Assembly (NCBI GenBank): GCA_942493375.1
Contig: OW818698.1
Location: 7,998,001 to 8,062,000, forward strand
DNA length: 64,000 bases
Direction of reading: 5' to 3'
From: G942493375 sp942493375
GTDB lineage: Bacteria > Armatimonadota > UBA5829
Shown here: positions 26,441-33,998 of the stretch, one piece after another
How positions within the stretch are numbered: the stretch's first letter is position 1
How the letters are laid out: every line of letters starts with the position of its first letter
Program-made: the position numbers and the translations under genes
The notes under the pieces: model-generated
Told to the model about the DNA's origin: nothing
The model's database searches: none
Seen by the model: only the letters and a program-made list of their open reading frames with translations

Positions 26441-27547
26441 TCAACAGGCAGATACAGCAGTCTTGATTGCTTCCACTACCTGTTTCTGTGTATCAATATC
26501 TATGGTAGGCCAGATAGGGAGACTTATCACCTGATCGGCAGCCTTTTCAGATTCCGGCAGTTTATATGACAAGTCCGCATATACCGGCAATTTGTGCAGC
26601 GGCACTGGATAGTAGACCATAGATCCTACCTGCAAGTCCTGCAGCTTTCCTTGCACCTGGTCTCTCTCTGAACCGGTCAAACGAATTGTATACTGGTGAT
26701 AGACATGTCTTGTGTAATCTGCTTCGACTGGAGTCTCCACGCCATCTACATCAGCTAACAGCTCATTATATCGATCAGCAGCTTCCCTGCGTCCACGGTT
26801 CCAATCATCTATATGCGGTAGTTTGACCCTGAGTATAGCCGCCTGCAATGTATCCAGGCGGCTGTTGTAACCAGCTACCTCATTAAAATACTTCTTCCTG
26901 GCGCCATGGACACGCAGCATGCGGACTGTGTCAGCGATATTGTCATCGTTGGTGATCAGCATACCCCCATCCCCAAACGCTCCAAGGTTCTTTGAAGGGA
27001 AGAAGGACAGCGCTCCGGCATCTCCAATAGTTGATACCTTCTTACCTTTATACTCGCTTCCGAAGGCCTGAGCAACATCCTCAAGCACCCTGATTCCACA
27101 CTTGGCAGCTAATTCCAGGATAGGATCCATATCCACTGAATGGCCATACAGATGCACCGGGATGATGACTTTAGTGCGCGACGTAATTGCACGCTCTATC
27201 TGTGAAACATCAAGGTTGTAGGTGTAAGGGTCAATATCCACAAACACAGGAACAGCCCCTGCATGTGTAATAGCCTCAGATGTTGCAAAGAAAGTAAATG
27301 GAGACGTTATAACTTCATCCCCTGCCCCAACTCCAAGCGCCGCAATCCCCATAACCAGAGCATCAGTGCCGCTGTTGCAACCAACAGCATGCTTTGCACC
27401 CATATAGGCAGCGATCTCTTTTTCAAGCTCCTTAACATCCGGTCCCATAACAAACTGCCCGGATTTCATCACCCGCTGCAAGGCTTCATTAAGTTCAGCC
27501 CAGATCGAATCTACTTCAGGCCTTGTGTCTAAAAGAGGAATACCCAT
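26441..27547 (-). CDS. DegT/DnrJ/EryC1/StrS family PLP aminotransferase
   Basis: This 368-residue protein matches sugar aminotransferases that make amino sugars for surface polysaccharides. Motifs: GCNSGTDALVMGIAALGVG (PLP phosphate site), DEVITSPFTFFATSEAI, VFVDIDPYTYNLD, EDVAQAFGSEYKGKKVSTIG, and SFFPSKNLGAFGDGGML with the Schiff-base lysine. The C-terminus has YHQYTIRL and YYPVPLHKLPVY typical of the family. The nucleotide-sugar substrate cannot be told. ATG 27547 (MGIPLLD) has GGAG about 10 nt upstream. It is separated from apgM by a terminator. Confidence 0.9.
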   Translation of the reverse strand: MGIPLLDTRPEVDSIWAELNEALQRVMKSGQFVMGPDVKELEKEIAAYMGAKHAVGCNSGTDALVMGIAALGVGAGDEVITSPFTFFATSEAITHAGAVPVFVDIDPYTYNLDVSQIERAITSRTKVIIPVHLYGHSVDMDPILELAAKCGIRVLEDVAQAFGSEYKGKKVSTIGDAGALSFFPSKNLGAFGDGGMLITNDDNIADTVRMLRVHGARKKYFNEVAGYNSRLDTLQAAILRVKLPHIDDWNRGRREAADRYNELLADVDGVETPVEADYTRHVYHQYTIRLTGSERDQVQGKLQDLQVGSMVYYPVPLHKLPVYADLSYKLPESEKAADQVISLPIWPTIDIDTQKQVVEAIKTAVSAC

Positions 27548-27693
27548 CACACATAATCTCCAATCCACGATTGTAATCGATCATATGTGCTTGACGCACA
27601 TCCACTCTTCATTTCTCCACTAAATGCTTGTAAACCTGCGTTCATAATGTGGAAATTTTTAGCTAATTTATAATCTGCATAGCCGACAACCAT

Positions 27694-27739
27694 AAATGCC
27701 AACACGGCGAAGGAATACTCCTCCGCCGTGTTGGCATTT
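27694..27739. terminator. Strong terminator after apgM
   Basis: A perfect 16-bp stem (27694-27709 with 27724-27739) has an inner AGGA/TCCT extension. It lies 20 bases after the apgM stop codon and ends in TTT on both sides. It closes the nadA-nadC-birA-apgM operon and lies upstream of the DegT gene. Confidence 0.88.
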
Positions 27740-27759
27740 ACAAGGAAACCTGCTTGTTA

Positions 27760-28998
27760 TTACGCGCCGAACTTTTCCTGAACATTCATCAACTGAGTCA
27801 GGATTCGGACAATATCTGTCCCACGGATTCGGCCTAATCCACCTTTGGTTACTGAGCGCTCATCGAACGCTTTGCAGTCGTCGATTCGGACATCCTTGCC
27901 CCAGAAAACAATCGGCACAGGATCTCCGGAGTGGTCAAGCAACTCACAGGGGGTCGAATGGTCTGCTGTGAGCGCAATATATGTGCCCTCAGGAGAATTC
28001 TTCATAAGGTATTCGATCATCTCATCCAGTTTGACGACCATGTCCATTTTGACCTGAGGTTTGTTGTCGTGCCCTGCTACATCGGCGCCTTTCACATTGC
28101 ACAGCACAAAATCGTGCTCAACAAACTGCTCTATGATTGTTTTAGCCATACTGATCAGATCGGAATCGGTGCCTCCGGTGGCTCCAGGAGCAGTTGCTAC
28201 TGTCATTCCTACATAACGAGCAACACCATTAATAAGCCCAGTCTCAGCAACACATGCAGCCTTGAGGCCATATTCACACTCAAAACTCTCGATGTTCGGG
28301 CCAATTCCTCCGCCTCTGGGCAGAATAATATTAGCCGGGTTCAAGCCATTAGCGATTCTCTCTTTGTTGACAGGATGGTCTTTCAAGAGCTCATAGGAAC
28401 GTTTTACAAATTCATTTACTGCATGGGCCGTTCTGGCGCTGGCAACATCATCTGCTTCAACTGCCTTGCTTGTCAGCACTGCTGCGTTCTCGTGATGCGG
28501 GTCAGTATCGGTGATCTCGGCGCCTAGATTTGGACCTCTCAGAATGAGTGCTCCACGGTGTGCGACTGACTCTTTGAACAGCACCTGGATATCGCCGATC
28601 ATCATACCGTCAACTGCAGCTGCCAACTGTTCGGTCCCACTGTTGATTCTGCCCGCTCTTCTGTCGGTAATGACAAGATTGTCATCGACAGTTGAGAAGT
28701 TGCAGCGGAATGCTACATCGCCTTTGCGGACATCCATACCAATACCCGCAGCCTCGAAAGGCCCCCGGCCAGTGTAGTATTTGTAAGGGTCATATCCAAG
28801 CAGAGATAAATGAGCAGTGTCGCTGCCTGCGCGCACACCAACAGCAATCGGGTCCATCAGACCGCATTCGCCTTCAGATGCAAGCTTATTTAAGTTGGGT
28901 TTGGTAGCGCACTCAAGCGGTGTCTTCCCACCCAGACTCTTAATTGGTCTGTCTCCCAAACCGTCACAAATCAGCAGAATTGCTTTATTAGATGCCAT
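27760..28998 (-). CDS. apgM: 2,3-bisphosphoglycerate-independent phosphoglycerate mutase, archaeal type
   Basis: This 412-residue protein belongs to the alkaline phosphatase superfamily branch typical of archaea and some bacteria. It has ILLICDGLGDRPIKSLGGKTPLE (metal-binding Asp), GVRAGSDTAHLSLLGYDP, YTGRGPFEAAGIGM, a middle domain, and the C-terminal metal sites CNVKGADVAGHDN and TADHSTPCELLDHSGDPVP. It interconverts 3- and 2-phosphoglycerate in glycolysis. GGAGGAAATCTA precedes the ATG. It is the last gene of a run with birA and the two NAD genes, with no obvious functional link. Confidence 0.93.
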   Translation of the reverse strand: MASNKAILLICDGLGDRPIKSLGGKTPLECATKPNLNKLASEGECGLMDPIAVGVRAGSDTAHLSLLGYDPYKYYTGRGPFEAAGIGMDVRKGDVAFRCNFSTVDDNLVITDRRAGRINSGTEQLAAAVDGMMIGDIQVLFKESVAHRGALILRGPNLGAEITDTDPHHENAAVLTSKAVEADDVASARTAHAVNEFVKRSYELLKDHPVNKERIANGLNPANIILPRGGGIGPNIESFECEYGLKAACVAETGLINGVARYVGMTVATAPGATGGTDSDLISMAKTIIEQFVEHDFVLCNVKGADVAGHDNKPQVKMDMVVKLDEMIEYLMKNSPEGTYIALTADHSTPCELLDHSGDPVPIVFWGKDVRIDDCKAFDERSVTKGGLGRIRGTDIVRILTQLMNVQEKFGA

Positions 28999-29044
28999 TA
29001 GATTTCCTCCAGAGATTTATGTATATAGAATACCAGACAAACAA

Positions 29045-29788
29045 TCAAATCTTTCGTAAAACAGATATTGAATCAGCCGCTACAAGAGTTTGAATCACTC
29101 CATCGCCAGTAATTACTCTCAAAGCCCCACCCGGTTCTGCTCCATCAATAGTGCATTCAAATGTATCTCCCAGTGATTCAACAACCACTTTGCGTCCGAT
29201 TCCCCACAGGTTGTTAATCCACAGATTGAAGATGCCGTCGCGTCCTCCGGAATTCCACTTCTCCCAAACAGTGATAACCTCGCATGCGATGGATTCGCTC
29301 AACACATTAGCAGGACATGCAATCCCGTTGTTTAGAGCCACTGAAGTAGCAATCCCGGAAAGCTCCTCAGGAAAACTGGTCTGACAGACATTCACACCGA
29401 TTCCGACAGCCACCGCCAGCCCATCAACAGCCTGCCTGCCCTCGATTAGTATTCCCGCTATCTTATAGTCTCCAACCAATAAATCATTCGGCCATTTGAT
29501 TTTCGTTTGGAGGTGGCAATCTCTAAGTAAAACATTCATAACTGCCACAGCAGCAATCGCCGCAAGCAGCCCAATTTCGGTAAAACCTGGGACAGGCCTG
29601 AGCAGCACGCTGACCAATGCATTTTGGCCTGCTTCATCCTGCCAACAGCGTCCACGCCGACCTTTACCCTTCGACTGGTGCCCGGTAGCGATTGCAGTCC
29701 CCTCAGCAGCACCCTGATCAGCCAGCGCCAGCAGATCATCATTTGTGGAGCCAGTCTCTTCTACATATCTGAAATCAAGGTTACTCAA
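29045..29788 (-). CDS. birA: Biotin--[acetyl-CoA-carboxylase] ligase
   Basis: This 247-residue protein has the BirA catalytic core and a small C-terminal domain. ETGSTNDDLLALA, GKGRRGRCWQ (biotinyl-AMP loop), IKWPNDLLVGDYKIAGILIE (with the catalytic Lys) and GIGVNV are all present. There is no N-terminal helix-turn-helix domain, so it should be an enzyme only and not a biotin repressor. It lies 6 bases after nadC in the same operon. The coupling with NAD synthesis is probably only transcriptional. Confidence 0.93.
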   Translation of the reverse strand: MSNLDFRYVEETGSTNDDLLALADQGAAEGTAIATGHQSKGKGRRGRCWQDEAGQNALVSVLLRPVPGFTEIGLLAAIAAVAVMNVLLRDCHLQTKIKWPNDLLVGDYKIAGILIEGRQAVDGLAVAVGIGVNVCQTSFPEELSGIATSVALNNGIACPANVLSESIACEVITVWEKWNSGGRDGIFNLWINNLWGIGRKVVVESLGDTFECTIDGAEPGGALRVITGDGVIQTLVAADSISVLRKI

Positions 29789-29794
29789 GGAACA

Positions 29795-30637
29795 CTACTC
29801 AACAATCTTCAAACTGAGGTCGAGGGCAGTAACGGAATGTGTCAAAGCACCAGAAGATATGATATCAACTCCGGTTTCTGCAACTTGAGCAACCGTGCTC
29901 TCATTTATATTCCCGGAAGCTTCCAGAACGATCCGGCCAGCTGTAAAGTCAACGCATTTCCTCATAGTTTCCAAATCCATATTATCCAGCAAAGCAGCAT
30001 CTGCACCAGCATCTAGTGCTTCTTTGAGCTGATCGAGATTTGTAACTTCAACTTCCACCTTGAGAGTGTGTGGAGCTCCTGCTTTGGCAGCTTTAACTGC
30101 TTTCCCGACACCTCCGCAGGCAGCTATGTGGTTATCTTTTATAAGGATTCCATCAGAAAGCCCAAACCTGTGGTTCGATGCTCCACCCATACAAACAGCA
30201 TACTTCTCAAGCCTGCGCAGTCCAGGTGTGGTCTTACGGGTGTCTACAATCCTGGCGTTGGTCCCTGATACCAGCTCTACGTATTTATTAGCCATAGTAG
30301 CTGTTCCTGACATCCGCTGCATATAGTTTAGAGCAACACGTTCAGCAGCTAAAATGCTCCGTGTAGAACCGGATATTTCAACTACAACAGACCCAACAGC
30401 CACTTTGTCCCCATCAGCAACAGTCTTTCTGAAGCTAACGCTAGGGTCTACTTCAGAAAAAACAACAGCTGCAAGATCCACTCCAGCGATGACTCCTTCC
30501 GCCTTGGAAATAATCCTGGCTTTAGAAACTGAGTTTTCAGGAATCGTCAGGAGACTGGTAATGTCCCCGCTGCCAAGGTCTTCATCCAGCGCCATCCGTG
30601 CAACCGACACCATATAGGCTTTATCCAGACCGATCAT
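29795..30637 (-). CDS. nadC: Nicotinate-nucleotide pyrophosphorylase (carboxylating)
   Basis: This 280-residue protein has the QPRTase fold: DEDLGSGDITSLLTIP at the start, NYMQRMSGTAT, the RKTTPGLRRLEKYAVCMGGASNHRFGL block with quinolinate-binding Arg, Lys and His residues, EVEVTNLDQLKEAL, and the C-terminal LEASGNINESTVAQVAETGVDIISSGALTHS. It makes nicotinate mononucleotide from quinolinate and PRPP. Its start overlaps the nadA stop by 4 bases, so the two are translationally coupled. Confidence 0.95.
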   Translation of the reverse strand: MIGLDKAYMVSVARMALDEDLGSGDITSLLTIPENSVSKARIISKAEGVIAGVDLAAVVFSEVDPSVSFRKTVADGDKVAVGSVVVEISGSTRSILAAERVALNYMQRMSGTATMANKYVELVSGTNARIVDTRKTTPGLRRLEKYAVCMGGASNHRFGLSDGILIKDNHIAACGGVGKAVKAAKAGAPHTLKVEVEVTNLDQLKEALDAGADAALLDNMDLETMRKCVDFTAGRIVLEASGNINESTVAQVAETGVDIISSGALTHSVTALDLSLKIVE

Positions 30638-31536
30638 ATCCGCACCATACCTTCAATGGCGGCTCTGGCACGGTCCATCATCTTGACTGGCATGGTTATC
30701 TCATGAACCATATCCTGCAAGCTCCACAAGACCTTTTCCAGAGTTATCTTCTTCATATTCGGGCAGATATTCAATGGACTTGGATTGTAGAACACTTTAT
30801 CAGGATTAGCCTTCTTCAGACTGTGCAAAAGACCGCGTTCAGTGCACATTATAAACTCTTTCGCCGAACTCTCTTTTACATATCTCAACATACCGGAAGT
30901 GCTCTCGATTGCATCCGCCAGCTTCAAAACTTCCATCATACATTCAGGATGAGCAACGACCATAGCTTCAGGATGCTCACGCCTGGCTTTGATGACATCC
31001 TGTGAAATAATCCGGTGATGTGTAGGACAGAACCCGCTGTACGCTATAACTTTCTTACCGGTCTTCGATGCAACATGCGCAGCCAGTGACTTATCCGGAA
31101 CAAACAGGACAGTATCCGATTCCATCGACTCCACAACTTTGACCGCATTAGCAGATGTGCAGCAGATGTCGCTTTCGGCCTTAACCTCTGCGCTGGTGTT
31201 CACATAAGCAACAACCGGGACTCCGGGATGAGCTCTCTTGAAATCTCTAAGCCCTTCTGCAGTGATCATATCAGCCATAGGACATCCGGCATTCGGGTCA
31301 GGGATCAAAACTGTTTTCTCAGGGGAGAGTATCTTAGCAGTCTCAGCCATAAAATGGACGCCGCAAAACACAATGACCGGATTCTCCACGCTTGCAGCTT
31401 TTCGAGAGAGTTCTAACGAATCCCCTGTAAAATCTGCAATGTCCTGGATTTCACCCATCATATAGTTGTGGGCCAATATAACAGCATTTCGCTGCTTTCT
31501 GAGTTCATTTATTTTTTCAACCAGTTCGATACTCAC
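30634..31536 (-). CDS. nadA: Quinolinate synthase
   Basis: This 300-residue protein is a full-length NadA. The three [4Fe-4S] cysteines C85 (GCPMAD), C170 (GFCPTHH) and C258 (LNICPNM) lie at positions equivalent to those known for Thermotoga NadA. AHNYMMGEIQDIADFTGDSLELSRKA is the N-terminal substrate site. It condenses iminoaspartate with dihydroxyacetone phosphate. No nadB or aspartate dehydrogenase gene lies next to it. It heads the operon nadA-nadC-birA-apgM; the leader contains the repeat array at 31601-31816. Confidence 0.96.
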   Translation of the reverse strand: MSIELVEKINELRKQRNAVILAHNYMMGEIQDIADFTGDSLELSRKAASVENPVIVFCGVHFMAETAKILSPEKTVLIPDPNAGCPMADMITAEGLRDFKRAHPGVPVVAYVNTSAEVKAESDICCTSANAVKVVESMESDTVLFVPDKSLAAHVASKTGKKVIAYSGFCPTHHRIISQDVIKARREHPEAMVVAHPECMMEVLKLADAIESTSGMLRYVKESSAKEFIMCTERGLLHSLKKANPDKVFYNPSPLNICPNMKKITLEKVLWSLQDMVHEITMPVKMMDRARAAIEGMVRI

Positions 31537-31600
31537 GATAACCTCGCGGTGTATATATTTTTCGCATTATACTTTTCACACAGGACGGAATATGATGTAA

Positions 31601-31816
31601 ATGCCCTTTTTCGCGTATTTAGCGCATTTTAGCGGTTCTCTTTTCCGAAAATCTGCGAAAATCTGCGTATTTCGCGGATGATTTATATGCCCTTTTTCGC
31701 GTATTTAGCGCATTTAGCGGTTCTCTTTACTGAAAATCTGCGTAAATCTGCGTAATCTGCGGATGATTTATATGCTATTTTTTGCGCATTTAGCGTATTC
31801 AGCGGTTCTCTTTCTC
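31601..31816. repeat. Three tandem copies of an ~85-base dispersed repeat
   Basis: Copies start at 31601 and 31687, with a shortened third at 31772. Each full copy reads CCCTTTTTCGCGTATTTAGC, GCGGTTCTCTTT, AAATCTGCG two or three times, then CGGATGATTTAT. Related copies occur at 33788-33840, 47311-47459, 62224-62255 and 63372-63417. The third copy supplies the last codons and stop of the glycosyltransferase gene (minus strand). Confidence 0.85.
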
Positions 31817-32875
31817 AATCAATATCGCTGCCACCTGTGCAATCTGCTTATTGATCTCAAATTTCTCAACGGCTCTCAATCGGCCTGCCTGCCCCATTTG
31901 CTGCGCCAGTTCTGCATCTACGGCAATTTTACGCATTGCATCAGCCAGTGATTCCGCATTCCCCGGTTCAGTTAATAGCCCGGTCTCATCGTCTACAACA
32001 ACCTCAGGCAAGCCCCCCACTCTACTGGCTATTACCGGTCTGCTCATCGCCATTGCATTGACAGCAGTTAATCCGAATCCCTCTTTGAGTGAAGGAACAA
32101 GAACAGCATCGCAGGAAGCAATCAGATCGCCGATTTCGCGGGTAAAAGCAATAAAACGAACATTATCCGAGACACCAAGTTCGGATGCCCTATTCCTCAG
32201 CACCTGTTCGTCCCTGCCATCTCCAACAACCAATAAGACTGCGTCCTGCCGGTCAGGAAATGCTTTCGCAAACGCCTCGATAGCTAAAAGCTGCCCCTTT
32301 TCTACAGACAACCGTCCAAAAACTCCAAATACCGGACCAGCCTGCTCGAGTCCTGTCCTGCTTCTGGCATCTCCGACATCCATCGGAGCAAAACGCTCCA
32401 TATCTACTCCATTGTAAACCACGTGAACGTTTTTCTCCAAGCCCTGAGCAGCTAAATTAGCTTTTACAGCCTCAGAAACAGCAATAATTCGGTCTGCATA
32501 TTTGAAACTAAAGGCTGAATTCATTCCGTGTACATGGGCTACACTCGGAACTTTCGCGAGTTTGGCAGCAAATGCTCCAAGCAATGAGGCAGTAGACAAA
32601 TGCGTATGAACTGCCAGGCAATTGCTGGATTTGATCAAGCGAGTCAGCCGTATTACTGTAAGAGGGTCCAGCTTACCGTAAGTATTCCACGTAATCGGGT
32701 GCAAATTGGATTTTTTAGCGTAGTCTACAAAAGTCCTGCCAGATGGACAGAATAACAGAGTCTCGATACCACAATTGGGGAGTCTATTGCACAGTTCGGA
32801 TACGTAAACCTCAGCCCCGCCAATACGAGAAGGAGTAATGGCTTCCAAAACGCGAACACTATTTTCCGGATTCAA
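31799..32875 (-). CDS. Glycosyltransferase family 4
   Basis: This 358-residue protein has the GT-B fold: an N-terminal domain with GGAEVYVSELCNRLP, a linker, and a C-terminal domain with VFGVFGRLSVEKGQLLAIEAF, LLVVGDG, and LVPSLKEGFGLTAVNAMAMSRPVIASRVGGLPEVV. In most GT4 enzymes the E-x7-E motif has a second Glu where this protein has Asn (EGFGLTAVNAM), a small deviation. It probably builds a surface glycan with the deacetylase, whose gene it overlaps by 17 bases. The final Glu-Asn-Arg-stop is encoded by a dispersed repeat. Confidence 0.92.
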   Translation of the reverse strand: MNPENSVRVLEAITPSRIGGAEVYVSELCNRLPNCGIETLLFCPSGRTFVDYAKKSNLHPITWNTYGKLDPLTVIRLTRLIKSSNCLAVHTHLSTASLLGAFAAKLAKVPSVAHVHGMNSAFSFKYADRIIAVSEAVKANLAAQGLEKNVHVVYNGVDMERFAPMDVGDARSRTGLEQAGPVFGVFGRLSVEKGQLLAIEAFAKAFPDRQDAVLLVVGDGRDEQVLRNRASELGVSDNVRFIAFTREIGDLIASCDAVLVPSLKEGFGLTAVNAMAMSRPVIASRVGGLPEVVVDDETGLLTEPGNAESLADAMRKIAVDAELAQQMGQAGRLRAVEKFEINKQIAQVAAILIEKENR

Positions 32876-33662
32876 GGCTTCTCCTCACTGCTCTGCGGAT
32901 TTTCTGCATAAGCGCGAATCCGAATGTATTCCAGCGCACGTTGAGCCTGGGAATATCGTAAGCTCCATCTGTCGGGAGAACGATACCCAGCCTGGTCGAG
33001 ACAGCGTTTGTATATCCAGCTTCAATAACAACATTTCTGACCCGGTCGTCATAATCTCCATATGGGTATGAGAAACTCGTAACCTCTTCGCCGATAACAT
33101 CCTCCAGAGATTTCTTGGAATCAAACACTTCAGCTCTGAGTGCATCATCAGAAAGTTGCGATAGATGCGGGTGTGAAAGTGTGTGGGAACCTATTTCAAA
33201 TCCTGCCTTGTGCATTTCTCTTATCTGATCCGCATTCATCATATGCTCAAGATAATCTCCGGCACTGTGATCCCACTGGTTAATCCCACCAACCTGATCT
33301 GCTACAACATAAACAGTCCCAGTGATTCCTCTAGCTGCAAGGATAGGGAATGCCTTGTCATAAACGCTCAAATACCCATCATCAAAGGTTACTGCAAACT
33401 TATGATTCTCCGGTATACTCGCACGGTTACTGATCATATCATCTAAATCAATTGATCTCCAGGAATTAGCCTTGAGGCAATTAATCTGTGAAACAAGAAG
33501 CGGAGGAGCAACATACTGGCCTGCAACCAGCGAAAAAGGCTTCGGAAATCCAAATCTATGGTACATTAAGACTGCGCTAAAGTGCGCCAGACCGTCACGA
33601 GTATCCAATTCCAGTCCTTTCAAGAGTTTACAACACGCACCAATCAAGGCATCAGCAACCAC
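32859..33662 (-). CDS. Polysaccharide deacetylase (NodB/CE4 family)
   Basis: This 267-residue protein has the NodB domain: TFDDGYLSVYDKAFPIL (metal and catalytic Asp pair), EIGSHTLSHPHLSQLS (the H-x4-H metal motif), FSYPYGDYDDRV and a C-terminal RLNVRW. It removes acetyl groups from an N-acetylated glycan. It overlaps the glycosyltransferase gene by 17 bases, so both should act on the same polysaccharide. The GTG start has no clear ribosome site; no signal peptide is seen, though the N-terminus LIGACCKLLKGL is mildly hydrophobic. Confidence 0.9.
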   Translation of the reverse strand: MVADALIGACCKLLKGLELDTRDGLAHFSAVLMYHRFGFPKPFSLVAGQYVAPPLLVSQINCLKANSWRSIDLDDMISNRASIPENHKFAVTFDDGYLSVYDKAFPILAARGITGTVYVVADQVGGINQWDHSAGDYLEHMMNADQIREMHKAGFEIGSHTLSHPHLSQLSDDALRAEVFDSKKSLEDVIGEEVTSFSYPYGDYDDRVRNVVIEAGYTNAVSTRLGIVLPTDGAYDIPRLNVRWNTFGFALMQKIRRAVRRSLESGK

Positions 33663-33998
33663 CGCTCTGTATATATAAAGAACTGTGATAAAGGCGGACC
33701 AAAAGAACTCGGGTCAGGACAAATGCATCTTAGGCTATCCACAGATCATTTTGCTATGCTGGACGAATGGGACATATTCTGCATTTTTACGCAGTTTGCA
33801 GTTCTCTTTCTCTAAAATCTGCGTAAATCTGCGAAATCTAGAGTATTCGGAACCCATAACCAATTCCAATTCCGAATACTCCTGCGGATAATCTTTCGAT
33901 GCGTTCGCTCTGGAGCTCAGATTGTTGACGCAGGCGTACGCATGCAATATGCTTATAGTAGAGATTGAACAATACGTTGTCAACCCAAGGAGTACCAA
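33663..33998. other. Divergent intergenic region between deacetylase and DUF4838 genes
   Basis: This 336-base stretch holds one decayed copy of the CGCGTATTTAGCGGTT / AAATCTGCG repeat (about 33788-33840) and a long partial inverted repeat, GAGTATTCGGAACCCATAAC and CCAATTCCGAATACTC (about 33840-33882). It must also carry the two divergent promoters, but I see none that is clear. Confidence 0.4.

Noticed and set aside
31601..31816. CRISPR-like regular repeats
   Set aside because: Units are ~85 bases, without unique spacers between short identical repeats, and they scatter elsewhere in the window; no cas gene is present.
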